A program made the position numbers and the translations under genes. This document shows positions 11,490 to 24,400 of a DNA stretch of 64,000 nt, piece after piece. Under the pieces are notes generated by a model. It saw nothing but the letters and a program-made list of their open reading frames with translations, did not search any database and was not told where the DNA came from. Numbering within the stretch: the first letter of the stretch is position 1; every line of letters begins with the position of its first letter. Source of the stretch: Utricularia gibba (lineage: Eukaryota; Streptophyta; Magnoliopsida; Lamiales; Lentibulariaceae); contig NEEC01000018.1 in the NCBI GenBank assembly GCA_002189035.1, forward strand, positions 2,046,001 to 2,110,000, written 5' to 3'.

Positions 11490-12863
11490 ATGGCCATTGC
11501 GGAGGATAGGACTGAGCCCAAGGTGTGGGGATTTTTCAAGCTGCCTTTTCGAAATTCCCACTCCAATTTACCTCACAATTACGGGCATCCTCCGGCGGAA
11601 GGATACAGTGCTAGTGGCACCTCCGTTTCTTCAGTTGCTAGATCTTTGCTGCCTGCACGGCGTCTGTTGAAGCTCGACCCCTGTAATAAGCTCTACTTCC
11701 CTTGTACGGATCATGCCCCCAACCTCCAATATTTCTTCACTTTTTTTTTCCTTGAGTTGAAATGTTTCTGGGTTTGGTGATGGATCTTGAAATTCTGGGG
11801 TTGTGCAGATGAACCCGGGAAACAAGTCAGAAGTGCTATCAAAATTAGAAATTCAAGCAAGTCTCTTGTGGCTTTCAAGGTACTCTACTTGGGGCTCCTC
11901 TGTATTTCTTGTCTTCAATATCAGCCTATCTTCTTGAGTGTGATATGTTTTTTGTAACTCTAGTTCCAAACAACGGCACCTAAAAGTTGCTACATGCGCC
12001 CTCCCGGGGCTATCCTTGCTCCTGGCGAGAGTATCATTGCAACCGGTATTTTTTTGATGTGCGATTTGGATATTGCTCTTCTTCTGGGAGGTTGACTATC
12101 TTGCACCGTTATGCTTGTTGTAGTCTTCAAGTTTGTGGAGCCTCCAGAGGATAATGAAAAACCAATGGATCAGAAAAACAGGGTGAAGTTCAAGATCGTG
12201 AGCTTAAAGATTAAAGAAGCAGTGGAATACCACGCCGAATTGGTTTGTCTCCTTTTTGTATTGATCTAAAGCATTACTTCATCTACCATTGCCATTCCAT
12301 GGCATCAGGCCTTTGGACTGTATGATCAATATATATATTCTAGATATATGGAACACCTGCTTATTTCCATGGGTTCCAATGCCTCCTGTATGTCTCGGAA
12401 CAGTTTGATGAACATAAAGATGAAGTGGTGGTGGAGCGAATACTGAAGGTTGTCTTCCTGAATGTAGAACGCAATAGTCCTGTAAGTAACATTTCTTTAG
12501 GCTTCATGGCTAAGCCCAAACTCCTAGGTGAGGTTTCTTCATGTTCTGAAAATGCATCTCTTTTGCTCAACTATGAAGGCTTTGGAGAAGTTAAACAGTC
12601 AGTTGGCAGAAGCTGAGGCCGAGCTTGAGGCCCGCAAGAAGCCATCTACGGATAGCAGCACAAAGTTCGTTGGAGAGGGGCTGGTTATAGATGAATGGGT
12701 AGGTAATCCAAGCCATAATAAGAAGAGAAGGATACCTCTTTGTGTCTCCAGAAAAAAGTCAAACTTTTTCTATTCCTTTTTTCTTAATGAATCATCCGTT
12801 TTGTGTCTTCAGAAGGAAAGAAGAGAACGATACCTTGCTCGTCAACAAGAGGAAGGCGGCTGA
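11490..12863 (+). CDS. Vesicle-associated protein 4-type (MSP-domain VAP)
   Basis: A plant VAP/MSP-domain protein of the VAP4 group. VAPs bind FFAT-like partners at ER contact sites, but VAP4 members lack the C-terminal membrane anchor. Seven exons (11490-11703, 11809-11879, 11964-12045, 12124-12242, 12404-12481, 12579-12698, 12813-12863) give 244 aa with all phases consistent. The N-terminus MAIAEDRTEPKVWGFFKLPF is characteristic. The MSP domain runs from LLKLDPCNKLYFPYEPGKQV through SAIKIRNSS and APKSCYMRPPGAILAPGES to KFKIVS. The C-terminal helix contains AEAEAELEARKKP and ends EWKERRERYLARQQEEGG. No transmembrane segment is seen. The gene is tail-to-tail with the F-box gene that follows. 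Confidence 0.93.
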
Positions 12864-13434
12864 ATAATCTTTGTGAAAACAGAAAATCCCCGTTGTATAT
12901 TGTTGGATTGCAGTTTGAGGGTTGTGCTTGAAACTCCATTTTATTCAGATTCATCTTCTGTTACTTGTGAATCTCTGTAAAATAGCTTTGGTGTTCGATC
13001 TGAGTTCATTTATGTCTATCGTGTAGTTCATTGACTGTAGACTGTATATTCCTTATCTGAAAGCTAAATTACAGAATGTAAGAAATCCACTGCAGATCAG
13101 AGAAATTGACCTTGAACCACATAAATGAATCATCAAAGAGGCCATCCCTGCGAACTTATGGCAAGTTTTTGGAGCTCAATATCTCATATAAGGTAACCTT
13201 CTATTCATAACCACCCATCATCCAAAATCAATCTGTAATCATCTTATGTAAAATAGATACAAGAGTACATTGACAATTCACAGCAAGTCTACCTCTGACA
13301 CTGGCTTGTTAAATATACAGAAAACAACTACGAGAGCAAAATCCCTGATCTTCAGCAGAGTATTGAAGAATAATAAACTAGCCTTTTTGCACATCTATAA
13401 CGTGTAGATAATGAATTACAGGCCTAGGTGTCGA
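12864..13434. other. Shared 3' flank of two convergent genes
   Basis: The stretch between the VAP4 stop and the F-box stop holds only 3' untranslated-type sequence. No further gene is seen. Confidence 0.7.
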
Positions 13435-14122
13435 TCAATCTTCATCCATTTCCATTGCAGAAGGTAGTTTTCCATCGTGGTCCTCATCCACCGCAAACAA
13501 AGCTACAGCGACGCTAGAAAGTTCGGATGGTGTGAATCTGACTCGTGGTCGCTTCGGAGCATTAGGAGGTTCAATGTCTTCAGAACTAATAGTGTCAGCA
13601 TTTGGGAACTTCAATAACTTCCTTGGTGTGCAAAAGGCAAAATGAAATTCCTTTGCAATCAACGCCTGTGGAGACAATAACTTCAGTAAGTTTATAAAGC
13701 CAGGAATGAAACATAACAGATAAGCGGCAGCTTACTGCTTCTTTCACAGCTTTGGAGACGAGCAGTAACTGCTTCAAATCATCATGCTCCACTCCACAGA
13801 GTATTGTAATCTGCAAATCGAAATTCATTTAACCGGAATGTTCGAAATAGAAATGCAAAAACACACAAGTAAAGAAAAGTTGGGAGTACCAAACAGAAAT
13901 GGAACGAACCAGGATATCCTGAGGCAAATTCTCAAGGGGAGAAACTGATTTCTCAGAACAGAAGGATGAATTCAAAGAGCAAGGCCTCTTCAACGTTTTG
14001 CTCAAAGGAGGGGATTCCTCATCGTCTCTTAAATAGAGACAACCCCTAAGTAAAGCTATCCTTTTTCGTCTCAATGAAGTACTCCTCAACAGCTCAATTC
14101 CACCACCTACGTCTATCACCAT
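13435..14122 (-). CDS. F-box stress-induced (FBS)-type F-box protein
   Basis: A small F-box protein, probable substrate adaptor of an SCF ubiquitin ligase. Exons are 14122-13910, 13810-13736 and 13665-13435, giving 172 aa, close to Arabidopsis FBS1. The N-terminus has ELLRSTSLRRKRIAL, the family's LxRSTSxGRKR element. The F-box runs LENLPQDILITILCGVEHDD then LKQLLLVSKAVKEA. It continues ALIAKEFHFAFCTPRK, another family hallmark, and ends with an acidic tail EMDED. The family is induced by biotic and abiotic stress, and an ACACGTGT element lies about 400 bp upstream. Confidence 0.92.
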
Positions 14123-14926
14123 ACCTTAAAACTGAGAAAGAACAATTTTTGGCGAAGCCCACCAAAACTTTTCAGAAACCCAGGTCAAGAAATCTACAGG
14201 CGAAATCCAGAATAATGAAACCCCTAAATATGACCACACCCCACAAAATTTACCTCCCAGGTGGAGAAAATCACGGTAACAGATACGGGAAAAAAGACAC
14301 TGCGAACAATTAATTAAACAATCAAGGAAGAAGATTGAAAGGAGGGTTCTGGAGAGGAAACCAGAATATACTCCCAGAATACTTCCCAACTAGAATATCT
14401 GATTCACAAATAAAAATCAAATCTTTTCCGACTCTTCCTTTTATCCTCTCTCGTGGGTATTTTAAACTGGTGGGTTGTTAAGCTTGGGTGGGCTTCCGCC
14501 GCAAGGAAACTAGCCGTTTGAGGAGGACACGTGTTGCGTTGGTATTGGCTCCATGTAGTCGCCAAAGACGTCTCCCGTAAGCTCTGAGATCGACGGTAAG
14601 AATGTATGCTGACGTGGACGAGAATGAGTCTTCTGAACAAGGCCTTAGAAATTACAAGAAAGCCCTTAAAAATCTTATATTTACTGGTATTAATTTATTT
14701 AATGTATTAAAATATGAATGCAATCGAACGAATAACGATTCTATTTCAAATACAATATTAATTTAAATTCTTATTTTATTAAAAATAGAATCAAACGCAA
14801 ATTTATTATTTATTTTAATTTTTTAGTAAATACATTACATTTTCTTAATGTAATTTTCAAATTAGCAAATCCTTTGATAAACTATACCTAACAGAACTTG
14901 ATGACCAGTACGTACACAGGAGAGTT
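14123..14926. other. FBS promoter and clathrin light chain 3' flank
   Basis: No gene is recognised. An ABRE-like ACACGTGT lies near 14527-14534, followed by an AT-rich stretch (14650-14880). Confidence 0.6.
14528..14533. promoter_or_regulatory. G-box/ABRE core upstream of FBS gene
   Basis: CACGTG in the context ACACGTGT, about 406 bp upstream of the FBS start codon. bZIP and bHLH factors recognise this core in stress-responsive promoters. That it acts on the FBS gene is inferred from distance and from the family's stress induction. Confidence 0.4.
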
Positions 14927-16461
14927 TCAAGCCACAGGCTGCGCAACGGTATCTCCGCCGGCGGAAATGGCGGCATGGGAAGCTGCCTGATCACTCCCAG
15001 GAGCAGGCGGTGGTTGAGCAACGGCATCTCCGCCGCCGGGAATGGCGGCATGGGCAGTGGCCTGATCTCTCGCAGGAGCAGGCGGTGGTTGCGGTAGCAA
15101 GTGCGGAGGGGTAGTATGCTTCAACTTCACCAGTATTGCCCGCAACCTTGATAGATCGGTTGGTTTCCCCGGCTTTGGCCCTTGGATTGCGGTTATTGAT
15201 GGCTTTTTTTCCTGGTCCTTCTTTATCCTCTTCTCAATGCTGGGAATCTCATTGGGAATCAGCTCCGCGATCGATTTCCAGTATTGTTTGTCAGCCTCCT
15301 TGTGGAACTTTTCTTGACTTGCTGCATATAACTGGTCAATATGGGAGAATTACTACAAGATATTGGCATGATAGAAACAGGACATGTGCTCTGGATCAAG
15401 ATCATTGATCCTCTAAATGCACTGTAAGTAGTACTGGTACAAAATACCGAGATTCAATGAAAGCATGATGGCTGTGGATGAAACTCATGAAGAGCCTGGT
15501 TAAAATGTTTAATCACAGAAGAAATCACAGCGAACATGAAAAGGGGAAAGGAGAATGCCGAAAGGTTTCTGCCTGGTTAAAATGGAATAGCAACACTCAA
15601 ACAGTTTCAATAAACTGCCTGCCATCAGCATTGGTTCTGTGAGTAGTATTACCTTTTCTTTCTCTCTGTTGCCCGTCTTGTTGGACTCTACATGGAGCAA
15701 TCTTTTCTCATAAAAGGCTTGCTTGAACTCTTCTGCCTCTTCCACGATTTTGTTTATCAATTCCCTTTCCCTTTTCTCCTTCTCCTCCAGCCTCACAGCA
15801 TTTAGCCTGGAAACCAGAAAAGGGAACCATGCATATAATGTAAAGCTTTCTCCTTTGGTAACCCAAGGATTGATCAGTAGAATCGAAAAAAAAACATGCT
15901 TTGAGAAATATCTGATCCCTTAAGCAGCAGCAGCACAGCTAATATCCTTAATATGATGTTCAACGATATCACTAATCAGTGGCATGAATCTAAAGCAAAC
16001 AAAGTAGTCACAGAAATTTATACAATCATGCGAGTTTCATCCATGGCAACGAAAAAGGGGCCGATTGAAACGCTGCTAGATCCAAAGCCGGAAACGAAAA
16101 CCCTAATAGGAGAAATATCAGACCTTCGCCACTCACGAAGAGCAAATCCTTCTTCCACCATGTCACCTGGCACCGGAAGAATTGGGCTACCGGAGGTGAA
16201 TAATCCATCAGATTCGAAAGGCGATTTCCCACTGCCACTCGAGTCCGGAACTGTACCAGAATACCCAAAATCCTCACGATCCGAACCGAACCCAAACGGG
16301 TCCGAAATGCTGACGCGATCCACAGCCACTTCCTCGGACCCCGGGTACTCCGCACCATCGTCGCCCCCAGCCGCCGCCTGCGGTGTAGCCTCGTCGCCGA
16401 AAGCAACGTACCCTGCGCCATCAAAGGAACGCGACGCCAAATCGCCATCGTAAGATGCCAT
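14927..16461 (-). CDS. Clathrin light chain
   Basis: Regulatory light chain of the clathrin triskelion, acting at the plasma membrane and trans-Golgi. Exons are 16461-16124, 15806-15653 and 15331-14927, giving 298 aa. The N-terminus [15 protein letters not shown] and the acidic [14 protein letters not shown] region are typical. The central heavy-chain-binding coiled coil begins [20 protein letters not shown]. The third exon carries [20 protein letters not shown], then [20 protein letters not shown]. The tail is unusual: two nearly identical 25-residue units (QPPPAPxxDQAxxHAAI...) are encoded by a 75-bp tandem repeat. An in-frame ATG at 16527 would add 22 basic residues and is probably 5' leader. 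Confidence 0.93.
14943..15092. repeat. 75-bp tandem duplication in the clathrin light chain tail
   Basis: Two direct copies, 14943-15017 and 15018-15092, share most positions and are exactly 25 codons each, so the reading frame is kept. They encode Pro-rich units at the C-terminus. This is visible directly; a recent in-frame duplication is the simple explanation. Confidence 0.8.
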
Positions 16462-17076
16462 CTCTACCTCCCCCCACCGCAAGGTCGCCCTCCGTTGATT
16501 CCTTCGCGCCTTCACCTTCACCACCAAGCCGCAGCAAAATTGCCGGTACGGTTCAACACGTTTCAGACAAATCTGGTTATTTTCATTTTAAAAAAGATTA
16601 AAAAATTGCCATACAAAAGGCACATTAATGTTTTTAAAATGTATTTCAATTGGATTTATTTCTCTTTTTAATTATTTTTATAATTCATATGATTAAATAT
16701 GAATATGCATGTTTTTCAATAATATAAAATTTCAAAAATTATATAAAAAGTATACTAAAAAATCTCACACGCAAAAACATTATAAAATTATAAATTATGA
16801 AAGAAAGGGTTTGTATTGAATTGGGTTTTAAAATATTCAATAATTAAATTAAATGCTTGTCTAAGTATCATTATTAATCTTCATTTTTTAACAAAATAGA
16901 TAATTACATTTCTGGGTTTCTGAATCATATTTCTTTTTTAGGGTTTTTATTTTGCAATATATGCACACAATCTTCTAGAAGCTGTAGTAATAACAGAACA
17001 GTGAGAGCGAAGAGAATGCAGGTGAAAGGAAAGAGGGGAGAGGTTAAAAGTTAAAAACTTCACTTCTCCCATCGCT
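16462..17076. other. Intergenic, AT-rich
   Basis: This holds the clathrin light chain leader and promoter and the 3' flank of the next gene. A strongly AT-rich block covers 16570-16950. No gene is seen. Confidence 0.65.
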
Positions 17077-17343
17077 CTAGTGGAAGACAACGATAACCCA
17101 AAGGATCCTCTTGTCTGGGAGTGTTTGTAAGTTTGTCTGCGGCAGTGAGCAGCAGCAGGTTCTCTGCTGTTGCTCTGCGAAGCCATCATCGAAGTTGAGT
17201 GAATAGCTGTAAGGATCATACTGGAACTTGAACTGCTGCTTCCTCTTGCTTGAGCCTCTCTTCCTCACTGTTGCTCTCAGTTTCCAGTACATGCTCTTGC
17301 ACTGTTTCCTGCCAAGATCATGGAGTTTCTCCACCAGTCCCAT
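17077..17343 (-). CDS. Small conserved plant protein of unknown function
   Basis: An 88-residue protein starting MGLVEKLHDLGRKQCKS. Its core combines a basic WKLRATVRKRG stretch with FKFQYDPYSYSLNFDDG. This WxLRA...FxYDPxSYxLNFDDG pattern is shared by short uncharacterised angiosperm proteins. Two Cys-rich residues blocks and a hydrophobic end (ILWVIVVFH) follow. The frame is open upstream to 17397, where an AG could be a splice acceptor, so an extra 5' exon is possible. I do not know a function. Confidence 0.6.
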   Translation of the reverse strand: MGLVEKLHDLGRKQCKSMYWKLRATVRKRGSSKRKQQFKFQYDPYSYSLNFDDGFAEQQQRTCCCSLPQTNLQTLPDKRILWVIVVFH

Positions 17344-18606
17344 TGTTGGCTGCAGGAGTTTGCGAGGGTCTGGCTGGAGGTCTGCTTTCTGGATCAAACT
17401 GGAGGAGGAGGAGGTGTATCAGAAAGTGGTGCTTGCCCACAAGCAAAGAACGGACGAGAGAAAACTAACAAATCTTGACAGAAAAAGCAGCAATTATCTG
17501 CAGAATGTAGCTGTGTTCCTTCAACTGAATCAAGTAAAAGAATTTGTTTCATCAAGAACCAGAGATGAGGAAAAAGAAGCAAGCTGATGTATGGAATAGT
17601 TTGGTTGGGATCCACTCAAAGCTAAGTAAATGGAACGAAGGCTTTCAACTTCCACCGAGAACAACAGACATTAATTAGCAAGAAGAACGACAAGTCTGTC
17701 TCTATAAAATGTAAACTGGGTTCCACCCCAAATCAAGAAAAAGACCATTCTTCAATCAACAACCACAAATAAGAAACCAGCAAACCTCTACAGAATCAAG
17801 TATCTGAAGATGGGCATCATTCTCCTCCAATTTCTTCAACAGGGGACGGACAATGGAGGTCGATCTTCCCTCCTTGACAATTGAAAAGGATCCCCGGAGG
17901 AGAAAAATCTAATGGGTATTTGGAGGCAAAGGGTGAGGAGGGGGTGGAGTACGAGTCCTCTCCTGCGAAGTGCAGTTATGTTTGCATCGGGGGAAACAAA
18001 TTCCATATTTTTTCTCTTGTGAAAACTGGCAAAAGACGCAATATTGCAGTGGGGGGGATCCGCCATTGGCTGGCTGCAAAGCGGACTCAGAGAGAGACTG
18101 AGAGGAGGAGCCCCCACAACTGTGCAGTGCTTACATATCACTAGTATAATAAAAGAAGGTTGGTTGGTTGGTCTGTAAGTAATGTTTTCGTGTATACATT
18201 AACGCCTCTGCGTTTATGTCTCACATGCTCTGGTCTTTATCACCATTGCCTTTTCTGCAACAAATCACTCGCTTTTCAAACAAAAAAAAAGAAAAGAAGT
18301 CTTACGTTGGACCTCCTCTCTTAACTGCCCCAAGTTTTATATGCATTGGATGTCCTAAAGCTGCAGTCTTTGGGATTGGGGACGATGGCAGATTATCAAT
18401 GCCATCCATCTCTTCCCAAAGCGCGATCTGTGTAAAGCACATTAGATCTTGCGTTCTAGTAGAAACAAACCAGATGGAAAGACATCTTGTTATAAAAATA
18501 AACTGACTACCGATCCAAGTCTTCTACTCCCAAAAGAACATCAGAATCCGTCCACCAGAAAGAAGACAGTGCAAAATTTTATAATAAAAACTGTAAGAAT
18601 CTAGAA
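17344..18606. other. Intergenic between two minus-strand genes
   Basis: Several open frames occur on both strands (for example 17836-18141 minus) but none shows a family signature or consistent splice signals. It probably includes the small gene's 5' leader and the zinc-finger gene's 3' region. Confidence 0.55.
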
Positions 18607-20831
18607 CTAACGTGGCCTTTTGGAACGATGGTGTCCGAGCTTCATCAGCTGAGCTGCAAGAGGAGGTCTTCTGTTGTGTTCCTGAAGCATCGAAGGAAGA
18701 TGAGTACTTGAAACTTTTATATAGACATTCTACTCACTTTTTCCTAGTGAAACTTTTATACGCACTCCGATGCGGGTCACAAACTGGCATGACGTGCAAT
18801 GAACCGCAGGCGCGCCGTGTGGATACATGAGGAAGACGGAACACCCTCCACAGTGAACTTGGCCAACTTCATGCTCTGCAAAGCATGAATGGGAAAGTGA
18901 TCGATACAAGCACATAAAGCTTTAAAATGGAGTGTGGTTTACCTTCCAGGGCAAAGTTGAGTTCCTTGCATGATGGACATTGCACCCATTTTGTCCCAGC
19001 AGGATACAAGCATAGGTTTCTGCAAGTACCACACACTAGCTGGGCCTTTTCTGGCGCTGCACAACAATGCAGGTCTTCAGGTAGTGTGAAAGGGCTTGCT
19101 TTCTCACGCAATGGTGAATCAAACACCATAACGTGGGAGAAAAACAAAGAGAGAAAGAAAACAGCGTGGCAAACCAACCAGGAGAAGATAAGGGCCCAGG
19201 TGAGGGTGGAAGCTGCTGTTGTGCAGATGTATGGTTGTCCGTTGGGATGCTATCAGAATCGTTCTCATCATCTGTTTTCTTCCTGAGGTCTGAATAACCA
19301 AACCATTCACCAGATTTCCAACTAAGTACATGATAGATAACTTGTCAACACGCTAGCTAACATCCCCAGCATGCATAGACAGGATGCGGAATAATACAAG
19401 TAAAAAAATCTACTGTGAAGGCATCAGGAATTCAATGCGCTGCATAAGGGGATCAACTAAACATACCATCATGCACTTCCAAGGATGGCACTTCCGGAAG
19501 CCATGTACTTGTGACTGAACTCCTTGACAAAGGCAAGAGTTCTGACTCCGATGGCTGGTTAGTCGGATGACGATGTCCACTAAAAACGCCATTGTGCATT
19601 TCTGAGGATGAATTCTGCTCCGGAAGCAGTGAATTCTCAGCTGAATTTCTTGATACAGGCAAGAGCTCCGAGTCCAATGGAGGCACTTTTTCATCAGTAT
19701 CTGCTGCAATTGTCAGTTTGCTTTCTAACTCAAGACCTACATCACCCAAATGTACGAAGATGAAGTCATAAAAAAGTATCCATTCCAAACAGTGCAACAT
19801 ATTCTTCCAAATTGACCACCATAAACTCACCAGAAGGTAGACTTGATGATGACTCCTGAAGAGGCATACAAGAATTTGCCTCGACCCTGGTCGGTAATAC
19901 AGCTTCCCACCCTGGTGGTGGCCCTTCATCTAAATCATCATCACTGTCTGTCTTTGTATCTGAGATGCCTACAGAAAATGCCATTGGGAGCATTATTCCA
20001 GACATCCTCACGATATTCTAACGCATACTAAGTATCATCAAAAGGCAGACAAGAGCAGGGGCAACATCATATTCATTGGTATGATGAAGAAAATGGATAG
20101 AAATTTTCTCAAGCAAAACTGACTCGTAAGTTGAGTTTTCATTGCAATAAAATGCTTATTATCTGCTACAAATCTCGTCCTCTTTTTACAACTATACCTC
20201 TGAAATTCACGAGCTTTACTAGAGAAGAGTGAAAACCAACCTGCGGTGTTCGGTGAACTTTTAGTTGATTCGTTTAAAGGATTTCTAATCTCCCAACCAG
20301 GTGGAGGGCCATCTGCATCATCTTCATCCCCATCACCACCGCTATTTTCTTTTTGGCTGCTGCTCGAGCTATCTGAAGAACCAGTAAGTGTTCATAAAAT
20401 TCATTCATGAAAAATGTGAGCCTAATTCTATATATGAATAACATGTTACTGGAAAAAATGCATCGATCAACATCGCTCAAGAAAATGAGACAACCGAGAT
20501 GTTCAAAAAGCATCAAGTTACAAAACCAAATTCTAGAAGCATTCGCGGTAGAAAACGAATTCAAGAATAAATTGAACTCCAGGGCAAATATGCTATTTTT
20601 TCTCTAACCTGGAGAAGCCTGGGCGGGTTTGGGAACGATGGAGTCAAACCCAGGTGGCGGACCATCTTCATCTTCCTCCTCATCCAAACTATCGTGAACC
20701 TCAGCTTCCTTCGGAAGCGGCGGCGGCAGTGGAGTAATGATGCACACGAACCCAGGAGGCGGCCCATCGTCGTCGTCCTCTTCCTCTTCTTGTTCTCGCG
20801 CAGTCGTCGTTTCTTCTTCCACGTTTCCCAT
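18607..20831 (-). CDS. LSD1-like zinc finger protein with four GPPPG modules
   Basis: An LSD ONE LIKE protein, a plant-specific zinc-finger family with members that regulate cell death. My model is 20831-20609, 20372-20241, 19968-19831, 19736-19467, 19289-19179, 19098-18943, 18875-18766 and 18681-18607, about 404 aa. Two C-terminal LSD1 zinc ribbons are clear: CGTCRNLCLYPAG...CPSC and CGGCSVFLMYPHGAPAVHCTSC. The end EHNRRPPL resembles ENNKRPP of LOL2. The N-terminal part is unusually long: four acidic modules ending GPPPGF/W (exons 1, 1, 2, 3) against one in the LOL2 I remember, then a roughly 30-residue repeat beginning SELLPxSR in exon 4. The borders of exons 5/6 and the last two exons are less certain. 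Confidence 0.8.
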
Positions 20832-21491
20832 GTTTTGACGCTAGTACACTATGACTGGAGTAAGGATCTTCTTTCTCCTGCGTTTCTCCAACTACTTCAA
20901 TTGTTCATTAACCTTTGAAGCTACAAGTATCCATCCACAGTATCAAAGCCAAAAATGCACTTTTTTTTTCATAAAAATTGAAGCTTTAGATGAATTTTTG
21001 GCTCTTCCTCAAATGGGTCTTCAGATCAAAACTTGCAGAACTGTGAAATCGATGATCAAGCCGATGTACTTTTTTCAAAAAAAAAAATTCTCAAATGTAG
21101 GAAATATTCATCAGTTTAAACGTAACTGAACAACAAGAAATTGAGCTATATATGCACAATGAAAAATGCACAGTACATGTAGATGACCAAGTATGTCTAT
21201 GTGGCATGGTTTCTGACTCTGCTATCATCCCTTCAAGAGAAAAAAGGATGGACAAGAAACTCATCAAATATACCACCAACTGCTTCATCATCAACTTCCT
21301 TTCCACGTTCAACAAAACGCTTGTAACGAATCCCGGAGATACACAACTGAAGACAATGCAATGGGATCTACTGCACCGCATCTCCTGTAGCCAGTGTAAC
21401 TGTGTAACTCTGCTCTCATCAAGGCGGGTAAGTAACTTCCCAGCACTCTGAGGTAAACAAGGAATCATGATTCCTGTTCCAAGAAAGAAAC
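20832..21491. other. Intergenic
   Basis: This stretch holds the zinc-finger gene promoter and the 3' flank of the next minus-strand gene. Open frames on both strands (21091-21495, 21152-21451) overlap each other and have no family signature. Confidence 0.6.
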
Positions 21492-24400
21492 TCATTTCCT
21501 GCTCAGATCTTTACCACCGGAAACAATTTTCCGGTGGCGCCGGGAGTGCCGGTCTTTCCCATGCTTTGTGGGAATTTTCTTCATTGGACTAGTTGTATAG
21601 CCCTCAGATAGAGTAAACCACCGCTGGGATTTATTCTGTCTATCACCATTCATGATTAAGGGTGTTGAAGGATGAGTGTTGGGAATATCAACAAAGGTTG
21701 GTGGTGGTGGCGGTGGCATCTGCTCAAGTATGTCTCTGTGATAACCCTGTGGAAGCAGACGAAGCAAAGCAAATTATGTGATAATATACGAGTTCAAAAC
21801 ATTTCAGCTCACAATTGAAGAGAAGTGAAGGAGGAGTAAACTTAGATAAAATGCGCCACCAAAGTTAAAGCAAGAGTACCTGTATCACAAAGTCACGTCT
21901 TTCACAATCCAGGAACATATTGATGCTATAGTTAGTTCTGGACCAGATCTTGTCCCGTACAGTAGAAAAACTTAGCTGATCTCTCGATGTAAATCGATCA
22001 ACTTCGTTAAACCAAAGACAGGTGAAGAGATTGGTAATGGGAATGTGCTCCCTGATTATAACACACCCTTCAGGGACATCTAGAATGCAACAATTGACTA
22101 CAGTTTAGAAACAAAACACACTGAGAAATTATATCAGTAAAAAATGAGCTAATAATGGTTCTACCACTAGTAATGGGCAGCTTGTTCGAAGAATATGGAG
22201 TTAAACCCTCCCTCTTGTAAAAGTCTATCTGAAAATCAATGGAATTGTTATCATACTTAGCAGCGGCTTTATTAGCTTCAGCCTCTACAAATACATCAAA
22301 ACGCTTATAATGTCTTGATATGGCAAAGCTCGCATTGGCCCTCCACAAAAACCTGAATGTAAAGGAAAATCCATTTGCATTAATCCATCAAAAATGGTGA
22401 CAATGAAGGTTGCTTGTAGTTAGAGAGGTAAACCTTTCAAGGACTATAACTGGATCAACAACCAGCTCGAGTTTAGCATCAACCCACATTGAGTACCGGG
22501 CATTGGGAAAAAGTCGATGAAGAAGCAACTTTGGAATCTTATAGCCAAGTAAAATCAAAGAAGGAGAAAGACCATTAGTTATCTGATATCATATCCTTCG
22601 GTAGGAACTTTTGAAATTTTAATCAGTGTTCATGGTTCATCCAAAAAAAATTAAGAAATTCTACCTTCCCATTGCGTCTTGGATCAGAATATGGCAGGTT
22701 ATGGACAACAATAATCCTCCAGAGTCCAACTTTCATATCACTGCTAAGCTCTGATGAGTTCACAAGAAAATCCTTTGTCTCTTCATCGACAAACATATGA
22801 AAACACACATTGCTTTTGGAGTAGTCGCTCATGTTCTTTGGTTGCCGGATTATATCAAATGCCCCTGAGCAGAAGTACATGTAGACATTTAGTGAGCATC
22901 AAGATTTAAAAAAAAATAAAAAATCATGAAATTTAGCTATACCAAATATTGCCGATGCAATGACAATTCCTCTACAAGTTTCCATTTCAAGAAGATCCAA
23001 GTTATCAATTTCAAACCCCGACTGGTTGCCTGGTTTCACTCCCTTGGCAAACCTGTTAAGATGTTTTATGTAACAAAAGAATGCAAATAATGGAAAATTT
23101 TCAAAATATATCAAGTTGATGTCATCAAAAGCTCTACGTCTGAGTATCCCAAAGGAACTTATCATACCCACAATGTACATTCATGGACGCCTTTATGTCA
23201 TACGAATCATTCCTCTGCTGTAGAGATGGATATCCACCAAAGTCTGAACCTCCAAATTCGGATTTAGTTAAAGTTTCTTCGTGAATATATCTCAAATCTT
23301 TTATCACCGGAGAAAAGGATGATGATTTTGGCATTAAGGTAAGAGCAACTTCCAAAGGCAGATAGCACACAGGACATTCTGCAAGATTACAAAATAGGAA
23401 AACCAAAAAGATCAAACCATATTCCCCTAAATTATATCTTATTGAAACCAACGGCTTTACATGAGAAATTTGAAAATCAAAACTCACTACGGGGTCCAGT
23501 CCTTTTTTTATCTGCCGGAGGTGGAGGCAATGCAAAATTCTCACATGGATTTCCCGGAGGCAGCTTGTATCCAGTGAAGAAGACAAGTGGAGGTGAAGGT
23601 GCTGATGGAGATAGTATTGAATAATTTGTACTTACAGCAGCAGGTGATAAGTCAACCTCATTATCAGTTTGGCCAGGCACAATATTTTCGCGTACAACCC
23701 TGACCTCTCGAGGATCTACACCTGCAAGAAGGCATCTGTACAGTTGACTGAAAGTATTCACAATAAACAGAATGAAAAGGAGAGCAGTTCTCATGAGGAA
23801 AAAGTCTGAATTTATTATCGTATCTGCTACTGATTTTCATCATATCTCCTGTTAATGGACAATATATATCCTCTATTCCTCAAAAAGAGAAAAAAAAAAG
23901 CTCCTGCAAGAGATTTCATCTCAACTCAAAACTAGAAGATATACGTAATATAGATGTATGCAAGTATATGTATCTCACATGAAATAAGAATGCTGAACCT
24001 TCCCCAACTATTTAATCGATGGATGACTTCTTGCAGTGACAAAAGTAGATTCACATTACGGAAAAATCCATCTGGCTGCATCATTCACCAAAACATTTTC
24101 TATGCTAAAAGATTTCTCCAACTCCCTGAAGGTTTAAATGTTCTGAAAAAAGGCAAAGACTTTTTTTCTTTTTAATTTGCAAAAGCTTGGATTTTATCGT
24201 CTTTGTAGTTCTCCTTGACATGATTCATGCATTGCCTCCTAGTAAAAGCAAAGCCTGAACCAACGAAAAAGCCAAATGTGAAATCAGAAAGCCGCACCAA
24301 CCTTTGCCGACTAGGGACACCAGCGCGAGAAATGCAACAGAAACAACACACAAGAGGAGCATCCCCACCTCCCGTCGAGGACCTAATTTGAAGATGCAAT

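Noticed and set aside
12481-12616. Frame continuing past VAP4 exon 5
   Set aside because: It is intron read-through; the joined exons match the VAP family and this frame does not.
17077-17343. Assignment of the small minus-strand protein to DUF3511
   Set aside because: It lacks the RKSFRWLKxRYxxVVYGW motif of DUF3511; only the FxYDPxSYxLNFDDG pattern is supported.
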